Positions 14,040-20,921 of a stretch of DNA of 29,875 bases are shown here, piece by piece. The translations under genes were made by a program, and so were the position numbers. The notes under the pieces are model-generated. The model searched no databases. It was not told where the DNA came from and saw only the letters and a list, made by a program, of their open reading frames with translations. Source of the stretch: Lachnospiraceae bacterium (lineage in GTDB: Bacteria; Bacillota; Clostridia; Lachnospirales; Lachnospiraceae); assembly GCA_009774145.1 (NCBI GenBank), contig VSND01000058.1:1-29875 (forward strand), written 5' to 3'. Position 1 is the stretch's first letter; each line of letters begins with the position of its first letter.

Positions 14040-15533
14040 TTAATCCGCAACTGCAAATTCTGCGAGACTTGCTTCATCCATATCTTTGGTCAGACCTTCC
14101 TTGACGATCTCGCCCCGACGCATGACAATAACACGGTTGCAGTTGGACAAGATCTCCGGTATGTCATCCGAGATGATGATGACGGACAGGCCGTTGGCGG
14201 CAAGTTTCTTGACCAGTTCATAAATATCGAACTTTGCACCGATATCCACGCCCACGGTGGGACCGTTGAGAATCAGCACGTTCAGATCCAGAATCAGCCA
14301 CTTGGCAAGGACACATTTCTGCTGGTTTCCTCCAGACAGCGTGTTCATGGGATCATTGATATCATGAAGCTTGATACGGAGCTTTTCCACCCACTCATTT
14401 ACCACTTCTTCGATCTTTTTCTCGTTCATGATACCCAGAGGACCTGCCCACTCATCCCATTTCTCGATGGAGATATTTTCCTTAATGGACTGGGGCAGGA
14501 ACACGCCCTCCACGATCCGCTCAGGCGGCACATATCCGATGCCGTTTTTAATACCGTCTTTCACGGTATTAATCTCAACTTTATTTCCGCGGATATAGAT
14601 CTCCCCGGAATCTGCCTTGTGATACCCGAACAGCGCCTGTACCAGCTCTGTACGCCCGGAACCCAGAAGTCCGGTGATTCCCAGGATCTCTCCTTCTCCC
14701 AGGGAAAGATTCACGTTCTTAAAACCGTTTTTCAGATTCAGATTTTTGATCTCCAGGACTTTCTGAGCGCCCGGCTTCTCTTCATAGACAAAAGGCGTCT
14801 CCTTGATTTCACGCCCGGTCATATAATATGTAAATTTCTCCTGCGTCAGCTCGGATGCATCTCCTGCCCCCGTGTTCTTTCCGTTTCTGAAGATTGTAAA
14901 CCGCTCCGCAATCTCAAACACCTCATCCAGCTTGTGAGATACGAACAGAATCGCAATATTCTGCTTTTGCAGATCACGGATCACGTTGAACAGCGCGCGG
15001 ACTTCCTTCTTCGTAATTGCCGTGGTGGGCTCATCCATGATAATCAGCTTCGCGTTGTTCAGAAGGGCACGGCTGATTGCAATCAGCTGTTTATCTGCAA
15101 CGGATAAATTCTCTACCTTTTCATCCAGATCGATTTCAAAGTTAATTTTGGCAACCGCCTCTTTTGCGATCTCCCGGAACCGCTTTTTACTGACAAATTT
15201 CCTGCCGCTTGCCAGCTCCATGTTCAAAGCCAGATTCTCCATAACCGTCAGATTCGGAAAAACGGACAGATCCTGATAGATAACCTGAATCCCGGCTGCA
15301 ATGGACTGCTGCGGGGTCATTTTCGGATAAGAAACACCGTCGATCTCCAGCTCGCCGCCGTCCGGAGTATAAAAACCGGAGATTACGTTGATAATCGTGG
15401 ATTTTCCACAGCCGTTCTCTCCTGCAAGACAGTGCACTTCCCCTTTTTTGATCTCCAGATCCACACCATCCAATGCCTTTACACCGCCAAAGTATTTCTT
15501 GATCCCTTTTGCTCTAATAATGTAATCGGACAT
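14040..15533 (-). CDS. double-domain sugar ABC ATPase (RbsA/MglA-like)
   Basis: A 497-residue cytoplasmic ATPase with two fused nucleotide-binding halves that powers the sugar importer. First half: Walker A GENGCGKST, a degenerate signature LSVADKQ, Walker B LIIMDEPTTAI. Second half: the usual reduced Walker A GLLGSGRTELV and signature LSGGNQQK, but Walker B reads LILNGPTVGVDIGAK where most relatives have LDEPT, so the catalytic Glu is absent. In this family one half is normally degenerate; here both halves have one altered motif. The ATG at 15533 has GGGAGG seven bases upstream. It is downstream of the binding-protein gene behind an intergenic terminator. Confidence 0.93.
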   Translation of the reverse strand: MSDYIIRAKGIKKYFGGVKALDGVDLEIKKGEVHCLAGENGCGKSTIINVISGFYTPDGGELEIDGVSYPKMTPQQSIAAGIQVIYQDLSVFPNLTVMENLALNMELASGRKFVSKKRFREIAKEAVAKINFEIDLDEKVENLSVADKQLIAISRALLNNAKLIIMDEPTTAITKKEVRALFNVIRDLQKQNIAILFVSHKLDEVFEIAERFTIFRNGKNTGAGDASELTQEKFTYYMTGREIKETPFVYEEKPGAQKVLEIKNLNLKNGFKNVNLSLGEGEILGITGLLGSGRTELVQALFGYHKADSGEIYIRGNKVEINTVKDGIKNGIGYVPPERIVEGVFLPQSIKENISIEKWDEWAGPLGIMNEKKIEEVVNEWVEKLRIKLHDINDPMNTLSGGNQQKCVLAKWLILDLNVLILNGPTVGVDIGAKFDIYELVKKLAANGLSVIIISDDIPEILSNCNRVIVMRRGEIVKEGLTKDMDEASLAEFAVAD

Positions 15534-15564
15534 ACCTTTGCCTCCCAACCATTCCTTCCTTCTT

Positions 15565-15603
15565 AAAAAGATATCACCGTACCGTAACTGTACGGTGATA
15601 TCT
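15565..15603 (-). terminator. partial terminator between binding protein and ATPase genes
   Basis: A 14-bp perfect stem (AGATATCACCGTAC, 15569-15582, with 15590-15603; 7-base loop) is followed on the - strand by UUUUU. In sugar ABC operons such a hairpin behind the binding-protein gene typically gives more binding protein than membrane parts. Confidence 0.85.
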
Positions 15604-15638
15604 GAAAGATCCCTTTAAACCCTCCGCAATGTGACTGT

Positions 15639-16805
15639 TTAGAAATTATAATTATCTACGTTGTCTGCTTTCAGAGAGATCCAACCTGCACCTTCTACAA
15701 CATTGCTGTTGTCTGCATTGACGATCATATCAGAGTAGGAAGCAAGACCCAGGTCCGTACCTGCACCGATGGTCTGGCCGTCCAGCATCATGGTCGCCAT
15801 GACGCACATCGCGTAGCCTGCCTCTGCCGGATCCCAGAGCTGTGCAGAATGGATGGAGCCGGATTTAATCAGCTCGCGGCACTCATTCGGCATACCGGTT
15901 CCGCATACGAACACTTTTCCGTTCAGGCCGAGCTCGTCGATGGCACGTGCGATACCAGGAGTGTCCATGGAAGAAGTTCCCACAAATCCTTTTACTTCCG
16001 GATAAGTCTTCAGCACTTCCTTAGCCACTTCGTATGCTCTCTCGGAGTTGTTCTCAGACTCTACTCTCGGAGATGCCTCCAGGTTCACCAGGTTCGGATA
16101 AGCTTCCTCTGCCCGTGCCACTGCACCGTCTGCCCACTCATTCTGAGAAGCGTTGGTCAGATGTGCCACCATGGTCACATAAGTACCTTCCTCGCCCATT
16201 GCCTCTGCCAGGTTATCCATGATGTAAGCGCCGTAGCCTGCGTTGGAGAATGCCTCCAGGTCGATGTCGCAGTTGGCGCTGGAACCCTCATGGCAGATAA
16301 CCTTGATTCCTTTGTCTTTTGCATCCTGCAATACCGTATCACAGGTAGCCGGGTCTACCGGTACCACACAGATCGCGTCAATATCCTGGTTGATCTGATT
16401 CTCGATAACCTCCACCTGCTGAGCCGCGTCTGTCGCCACCGGGCCCTTCTGATATGCATTGATGCCGTAATCGCTTGCAAACTGTTTGACTCCTTCCTCC
16501 ATACGGACGAACCATCCGTTGGAAGAATCCTTGACAACAACAGCGATGGTCCAGTCAGACGGATCTGCTGCGGGTTTATAGATGGAATTTACGGCTACCG
16601 GAGAGCCGTCTGCTGGGGTAAATGACTCCAGAGCTCCGCCGCCGGAAGCAGCTCCGCCGTCTGCCGGCGCCTCTGCTCCGTCAGATGCCGGCGCGTCAGA
16701 TTCTGCCGGGGTACTGGCAGGCGCATCATTAGAACCTCCGCCACAGCCAACCATGGATGCCGCCATCGTTGCACACAAAAGCATGCTGATTACTTTTCTT
16801 TTCAT
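15639..16805 (-). CDS. sugar-binding lipoprotein of the ABC importer (RbsB/LsrB/RhaS-like)
   Basis: A 388-residue extracellular lipoprotein. The signal peptide ends at the lipobox MVGC (C21). A low-complexity Ala/Ser/Pro/Gly/Asp linker (about 22-60) tethers a type-I periplasmic-binding domain. Ligand-domain motifs include VVVKDSSNGWFVRMEEGVKQFA, IENQINQDIDAICVVPVDPATC and FVGTSSMDTPGIARAI, which is closer to the LsrB/RhaS branch than to classic RbsB. It would deliver a pentose, pentitol or related small sugar; specificity cannot be read. AAGGAGG precedes the ATG. It is transcribed between the mutarotase and ATPase genes. Confidence 0.9.
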   Translation of the reverse strand: MKRKVISMLLCATMAASMVGCGGGSNDAPASTPAESDAPASDGAEAPADGGAASGGGALESFTPADGSPVAVNSIYKPAADPSDWTIAVVVKDSSNGWFVRMEEGVKQFASDYGINAYQKGPVATDAAQQVEVIENQINQDIDAICVVPVDPATCDTVLQDAKDKGIKVICHEGSSANCDIDLEAFSNAGYGAYIMDNLAEAMGEEGTYVTMVAHLTNASQNEWADGAVARAEEAYPNLVNLEASPRVESENNSERAYEVAKEVLKTYPEVKGFVGTSSMDTPGIARAIDELGLNGKVFVCGTGMPNECRELIKSGSIHSAQLWDPAEAGYAMCVMATMMLDGQTIGAGTDLGLASYSDMIVNADNSNVVEGAGWISLKADNVDNYNF

Positions 16806-16847
16806 TTTTTATCCTCCTTGATTTAAAAATAAAATGATTCATATATC

Positions 16848-16862
16848 TACAGCACCGCTGTA
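16848..16862. repeat. short palindrome between mutarotase and binding protein genes
   Basis: TACAGC (16848-16853) and GCTGTA (16857-16862) form a 6-bp stem with a 3-base loop in the 68-base gap. It may be a processing site or regulator site; there is no strong promoter beside it. Confidence 0.25.
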
Positions 16863-16873
16863 AACATTCCGTA

Positions 16874-17317
16874 TTATTTCACGCCCTTCTGCATGATGAT
16901 GCAGCCGTAGGTCCCCGTCTCGCTGGTGGACACGGTTACAAATGCACGAGACGCTTTTTCATAAAAGTCCGACCTGCCGATATAGCCCACACAGTCCTTC
17001 GGCTCATTCTTCTTCACGGCCTCGATGACGTCGTCCCAGACTTTCGGCCGCTCCGGAAGGGTATGCTCAAATCCCGGGTCCGGCTTCATGATCTCCACCG
17101 GATACTCACAGTAATCCACATCCAGAGGCATAAGCTTCAGAATCGACTCCACCATCTCTGCGGCTGTGTTTCCTTTGCAGTTGATGGTGATCCCGTCTTT
17201 GGCCTTGGACACAGCCGGATAGAAATTATCCGCGATCACGATCAGATCTCCGTGTCCCATATCCGCCAGCGCTTTTAAGAGCTCCGGGCTGATGTTTTCA
17301 GGTATTCCTCTTAACAT
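16874..17317 (-). CDS. RbsD/FucU-family sugar mutarotase
   Basis: A 147-residue protein of the RbsD/FucU family, which interconverts pyranose/furanose forms or anomers of ribose, fucose or related sugars. The start MLRGIPENISPELLKALADMGHGD, with the conserved His in MGHGD, and VIADNFYP resemble FucU more than RbsD. The C-terminal AFVTVSTSETGTYGCIIMQKGV is the usual end. AAGGAGG precedes the ATG, 14 bases after the kinase gene. Its presence implies that the pathway passes through a free, ring-forming sugar rather than only an alditol or a sugar phosphate. Confidence 0.88.
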   Translation of the reverse strand: MLRGIPENISPELLKALADMGHGDLIVIADNFYPAVSKAKDGITINCKGNTAAEMVESILKLMPLDVDYCEYPVEIMKPDPGFEHTLPERPKVWDDVIEAVKKNEPKDCVGYIGRSDFYEKASRAFVTVSTSETGTYGCIIMQKGVK

Positions 17318-17331
17318 AATATCTTTCCTCC

Positions 17332-18258
17332 TTATTCATGTTCTTTTAAAAATGCATCCACCTCTGCACGGGTGGGCATGGCAGGCGTCGTACCCATGCG
17401 GGTGACAGAGATCGCTGCCAGAGCGCTTGCAAATCTCGCTGCTTCCCACTCGTCTTTTCCTTCTGCCAGCGCTGTCAGGAATCCGCCGTTGAAGGCATCT
17501 CCTGCTCCTGTGGTATCCACCGCATCCACACGGAAGCACGGAACAATCTCTTCTCTGCCGTCTGCGGAGATGAACACTCCTCTGGATCCCAGCGTGATCA
17601 CAACCTTCTGTACGCCCTTCCTGCGGAATACCGCTGCAGCTTCTTTTGCAGCTTCCAGGCTGTCCACCTTCACGCCGGTCATCTCCTCTGCTTCCACCTC
17701 ATTGGGGGTCACCATATACACTTTGGAGAGACACTCGTCAGACACCGGCAAATAGGGAGCCGTGTTCAGGATGACTTTTGTTCCGTTCCTATACGCACAG
17801 TCGATCACCCGCTCGTTGGCGTCCTGATTGACCTCCAGCTGGAGCAGGACATACTCCGACTCTTTGATCAGCTCTTCGATGGAGTCCGTGTCCTCTTTCG
17901 TGATCGTCGCGCATGCTCCCGGCACGATTACGATCTCGTTCTGACTGCTCCCCTCATCTACCAGGATCAGGGCGATCCCCGTTGCATCCGTCTCATTGAA
18001 AAAGATGTGATCTTTGGGCATTCCCAGCTCCTTCATGACGTCCAGCGCCACATTTGCAAAAGAATCCCTTCCCATCTTGGTGACCATGGTCACGTCCGCC
18101 CCTGCCTTGTGAGCAGCCACGCACTGATTAAAGCCTTTTCCTCCTGCTCCCATTTTGAACAGAGAGCCTTTGACGGTCTCTGCCGGGACCGGAAGATGCG
18201 GTGTCCGCGCCATGAGATCCACAACGAAACTTCCGAAAACCGTAACTTTGTTACTCAT
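17332..18258 (-). CDS. PfkB-family sugar kinase (ribokinase/deoxyribokinase-like)
   Basis: A 308-residue cytoplasmic kinase. The N-terminal sugar-site loop is GAGGKGFNQCVAAHKAG (usually GGKGANQA), then NTAP, TPNE, ITLGSRGVF and the catalytic anion-hole motif VDTTGAGDAFNGGF with Asp as base. These make it a ribokinase-type enzyme. Salmonella deoxyribokinase belongs to the same group, so with deoC nearby a 2-deoxypentose is as plausible as ribose. AAAGGGGAAT precedes the ATG. A 74-base, AT-rich gap separates it from the SIS gene and could hold a secondary promoter. Confidence 0.88.
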   Translation of the reverse strand: MSNKVTVFGSFVVDLMARTPHLPVPAETVKGSLFKMGAGGKGFNQCVAAHKAGADVTMVTKMGRDSFANVALDVMKELGMPKDHIFFNETDATGIALILVDEGSSQNEIVIVPGACATITKEDTDSIEELIKESEYVLLQLEVNQDANERVIDCAYRNGTKVILNTAPYLPVSDECLSKVYMVTPNEVEAEEMTGVKVDSLEAAKEAAAVFRRKGVQKVVITLGSRGVFISADGREEIVPCFRVDAVDTTGAGDAFNGGFLTALAEGKDEWEAARFASALAAISVTRMGTTPAMPTRAEVDAFLKEHE

Positions 18259-18332
18259 ATGATTCCCCTTTACATGTGATTGATTAATATTAAAATAAAG
18301 CAGTTTCTGCCCTACTTTTCCCTGTCAGTTCC

Positions 18333-18890
18333 CTACTCCACATTCCTGTGGCGGGATTCCATCTGCGCATGGCTAAGCCCCATCTTCTTCTCCAGCATCA
18401 TGACCAGTATGTCAAAGAGCAGGAACAGATGCTGCTCATACAGATTGCCCATGGGCTGCTCTGACGGCACGACCCTTTTGTCCGTCCCTTTGTACACCGC
18501 CGCCGGTACAAATACATTCACATCTGCTTCCGAGGGCGTGCGCTCCGCCGGCGCGCCCGTGATCACGGCGATCCTGGCGCCGGTCTTCTTCGCCTGATCC
18601 AGGAAATAATCGATAAATCCGATCCTGCCGGAGCCGTTCACTGCCAGGAACAGATCCCCTTCCTTCATTCCCGGCGTCGTATCGTCCAGAAGCCAGAAGG
18701 TCTCTTTTCCAAGGTGCATGATCCGCATGGCAAAGCTGCGCGCCGCGATCCCTTCCCTGCCTGCTCCGAGCACAAAGATCCGTTCTGCACTCATGACGGC
18801 GTCCATCAGAGCCTCCAGATCCTCTTCCGGCTGCTCTTCAAATACCCTGCGGTGTTCCTTGAGAACCAGCTCGTATAACTCCTTATACAT
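18333..18890 (-). CDS. SIS-domain sugar phosphate isomerase, 6-phospho-3-hexuloisomerase-like
   Basis: A 185-residue single SIS-domain protein. VLGAGREGIAARSFAMRIMHLG, then VNGSGRIGFIDYFLDQAKKTGARIAVITG, and a C-terminal QMESRHRNVE are characteristic of 6-phospho-3-hexuloisomerase (HxlB) relatives. The normal partner, hexulose-6-phosphate synthase (HxlA), is absent from the window, so the usual formaldehyde-assimilating role is doubtful. It may isomerise another sugar phosphate of this pathway. Its start overlaps the end of lacI by 8 bases, so it is translationally coupled to the regulator. Confidence 0.75.
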   Translation of the reverse strand: MYKELYELVLKEHRRVFEEQPEEDLEALMDAVMSAERIFVLGAGREGIAARSFAMRIMHLGKETFWLLDDTTPGMKEGDLFLAVNGSGRIGFIDYFLDQAKKTGARIAVITGAPAERTPSEADVNVFVPAAVYKGTDKRVVPSEQPMGNLYEQHLFLLFDILVMMLEKKMGLSHAQMESRHRNVE

Positions 18891-19986
18891 CTTCTCCCAT
18901 CTCTCCTTTCTCTTCCTCCGGGCCTTCCACAGGCGGCGCCTTTGGCTTCTCCGCTTCCTTTCTCCCTGCCATCCTCGCCGACATGCGTTCCGACCCTCTC
19001 AGGATCAGCTGTGCCCCCAGATAAATCCGCTTGCGGGCCCCGTTGCGGTGATCGGTGTGCGTGATCCTTTCGTGAAGAAGCATCATGGCATCGTATCCCA
19101 TCCTCTGCACCGGCCTGCTCACAGTGGACAGATTCATATCGGTATATTCCAGCACTTCAATATCGTCATATCCCACCATGGAGATGTCCCTGCCCAGCCG
19201 GAGGTTGTGTTCCTTGAGATACTTCAGCACTCCGATGCTCGTCAGATTGTTGGCCGAGAAGATGGCGGTGGGCGGATCCTTCAGCTTCATCAGCTTCTGC
19301 ATTCCCTCATAGGATTCTTCTTTCTGGAACATTCCTTCCACCACATATTCCTCCCGATACGGGATCCCGTGTGCTTCCAGCGCCTGACGATATCCTTCCA
19401 GACGCGCCCGTCCGGGCTTCGTGGTCTGGGGACCCATGATCTGGGCAATCTTCGTATGCCCGTTTTTGATCAGCGCCTCCACCGCGCCGTAAGCACCTTC
19501 TATGTCATCCGAAAACACCCCGTCAAAATTCGTGTTGTACGCCTCCCGGTCAATCATCACCACCGGAATCGGAAGCCGCAGGAGATAGGACCGGTTCACG
19601 GTATCGTTTTCCACCACCGGTACCATGAGCAGGCCCCGAAGCCTCTGTTCCTGAGAGGTCTGTAAGAACCGCAGTTCCTTTTTCACATCCTCATTGGTAT
19701 TGAACAGGAAGGAATTGTATCCGCACTCATCTGCCGCGGCACTGACGCCCTCTGCCAGCGCTGCAAAAAACGGGTTGTCTATATTGGGAACAATGAGTCC
19801 CACATTGTTAATCAGGCTCTCATTGCTCAGACTTCTGGCGAACGCATTGGGGACAAATTTGCTCTCTTCTACTATCTTTAAAATTCTCTGCTTTGTCTCT
19901 TCTTTCACCAGTCCGTTATTGTTAAGCACTCTGGACACCGTCGAAGGAGACACCTTTGCAAGTTTTGCAATATCGTTTATTGTCAT
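18883..19986 (-). CDS. LacI-family repressor of the sugar/radical enzyme locus
   Basis: A 367-residue regulator. It has an N-terminal helix-turn-helix and hinge (TINDIAKLAKVSPSTVSRVLNNN, then VPNAFARSLSN) and a type-I periplasmic-binding effector domain (NNVGLIVPNIDNPFFAALAEGV ... SMVGYDDIEVLEYTDMNLSTVSRP). The family usually ends near LILRGS; about 34 extra charged residues (Glu/Lys/Pro) follow here. AAGGACAG precedes the ATG. First gene of the leftward operon and divergent from deoC. LacI-type operators lie next to both promoters, which predicts autoregulation and joint control, with the sugar or its phosphate as inducer. Confidence 0.92.
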   Translation of the reverse strand: MTINDIAKLAKVSPSTVSRVLNNNGLVKEETKQRILKIVEESKFVPNAFARSLSNESLINNVGLIVPNIDNPFFAALAEGVSAAADECGYNSFLFNTNEDVKKELRFLQTSQEQRLRGLLMVPVVENDTVNRSYLLRLPIPVVMIDREAYNTNFDGVFSDDIEGAYGAVEALIKNGHTKIAQIMGPQTTKPGRARLEGYRQALEAHGIPYREEYVVEGMFQKEESYEGMQKLMKLKDPPTAIFSANNLTSIGVLKYLKEHNLRLGRDISMVGYDDIEVLEYTDMNLSTVSRPVQRMGYDAMMLLHERITHTDHRNGARKRIYLGAQLILRGSERMSARMAGRKEAEKPKAPPVEGPEEEKGEMGEDV

Positions 19987-20005
19987 TTTGCTGTCCTTTT
20001 TGGTT

Positions 20006-20021
20006 ATGCAAACGCTTTCAT
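20006..20021. promoter_or_regulatory. LacI-type operator O1, downstream of the lacI promoter
   Basis: ATGCAAACGCTTTCAT is an imperfect palindrome with the central CG typical of LacI-family sites. It lies about 20 bases upstream of the lacI start and just after the predicted transcription start, so binding would block lacI-operon transcription. Confidence 0.65.
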
Positions 20022-20038
20022 TCCGTTATCTTAGTGTT

Positions 20039-20067
20039 ACAATACCACTATCATGTCGATATGTCAA
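20039..20067 (-). promoter_or_regulatory. lacI operon promoter
   Basis: TTGACA (20062-20067, - strand), a 17-base spacer and TATTGT (20039-20044). Predicted start near 20032. Confidence 0.65.
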
Positions 20068-20127
20068 TAAATTATTTTAAATCCAAAAAACTTTTATACA
20101 TATCGCACATTTTTTCTGAACTGTATC

Positions 20128-20156
20128 TTTACAAACAGGAAGTTAGATGGTATGAT
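20128..20156 (+). promoter_or_regulatory. deoC-radical enzyme operon promoter
   Basis: TTTACA (20128-20133), a 17-base spacer and TATGAT (20151-20156). Predicted start near 20163, immediately before operator O2. Confidence 0.65.
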
Positions 20157-20169
20157 GTGCTTGTAAATA

Positions 20170-20185
20170 ATGCAAGCGGTTGCAT
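20170..20185. promoter_or_regulatory. LacI-type operator O2, downstream of the deoC promoter
   Basis: ATGCAAGCGGTTGCAT has perfect 6-base arms and a central CG. It shares the left arm ATGCAA and spacing with O1. It lies directly after the deoC transcription start, a classic repressor position. Confidence 0.75.
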
Positions 20186-20221
20186 AACCATTCTATTAAT
20201 TATTTTAAGGAGGAAGAACAA

Positions 20222-20857
20222 ATGAATGTAGCAAAAACCATTGACCACACGATGCTCAAGGCAGACGCCACCACAGAGACCATCAGGAGATATTGTAAGG
20301 AAGCCAGGGAGCACGGTTTCGCTTCCGTCTGCGTCAACACCTGCCAGGTACCTCTGGTTGCAGAGGAGCTGAAGGGATCCGATGTAACGACCTGCTGCGT
20401 CGTAGGCTTCCCTCTGGGCGCCATGATCACTTCTGCCAAAGCATTTGAAGCATCCGAGGCAGTGAAGGCCGGAGCCGGAGAAGTGGATATGGTAATCAAC
20501 ATCGGAGCCATCAAGGATCAGAACTATGACCTGGTAAGAGAGGATATCAAGGCAGTCGTTGAAGCCTCCAGGCCTGCCATTGTCAAGGTCATCATCGAGA
20601 CCTGCCTGCTGACCGACGAAGAGAAGGTAAAGGCATGTGAGCTCTCCGTGGAAGCAGGCGCTGCTTTCGTGAAGACCTCCACAGGTTTTTCCACCGGCGG
20701 AGCCACTGTTGAAGACGTTGCTCTTATGAGAAAAACCGTCGGCGACCGTGCCAAAGTCAAGGCAAGCGGCGGCATCCGCACTCCGCAGGATGTGGACGCA
20801 CTCCTGAAAGCAGGCGCTGACCGGATCGGAGCCGGCAACGGAGTCGTACTTCTCTGA
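20222..20857 (+). CDS. deoC: deoxyribose-phosphate aldolase
   Basis: A 211-residue class I aldolase that splits 2-deoxy-D-ribose 5-phosphate into acetaldehyde and glyceraldehyde 3-phosphate. The start (KTIDHTMLK) is typical, as are VGFPLGAMITSAKAFEA and the Schiff-base lysine K151 in FVKTSTGFS, followed by KASGGIRT with the second active-site lysine. The TIM-barrel length is normal. A strong AAGGAGG precedes the ATG. It is the first gene of the rightward operon and is followed by a glycyl radical enzyme rather than the usual nucleoside-salvage genes (deoA, cdd, pnp), so its substrate probably comes from the sugar pathway here. Confidence 0.96.
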   Translation: MNVAKTIDHTMLKADATTETIRRYCKEAREHGFASVCVNTCQVPLVAEELKGSDVTTCCVVGFPLGAMITSAKAFEASEAVKAGAGEVDMVINIGAIKDQNYDLVREDIKAVVEASRPAIVKVIIETCLLTDEEKVKACELSVEAGAAFVKTSTGFSTGGATVEDVALMRKTVGDRAKVKASGGIRTPQDVDALLKAGADRIGAGNGVVLL

Positions 20858-20921
20858 TTACAAAATTTTTGATTCTTACTATTACGAACCTGCTGACATC
20901 CACATGAAAGGAGGTACGATC

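Noticed and set aside
12013..16805. Identification of the ABC system as an AI-2 (Lsr) importer
   Set aside because: Two permeases and an LsrB-like binding protein fit, but the kinase is PfkB-type rather than LsrK (FGGY type) and LsrF/LsrG are absent, so a pentose-type sugar is the better reading.
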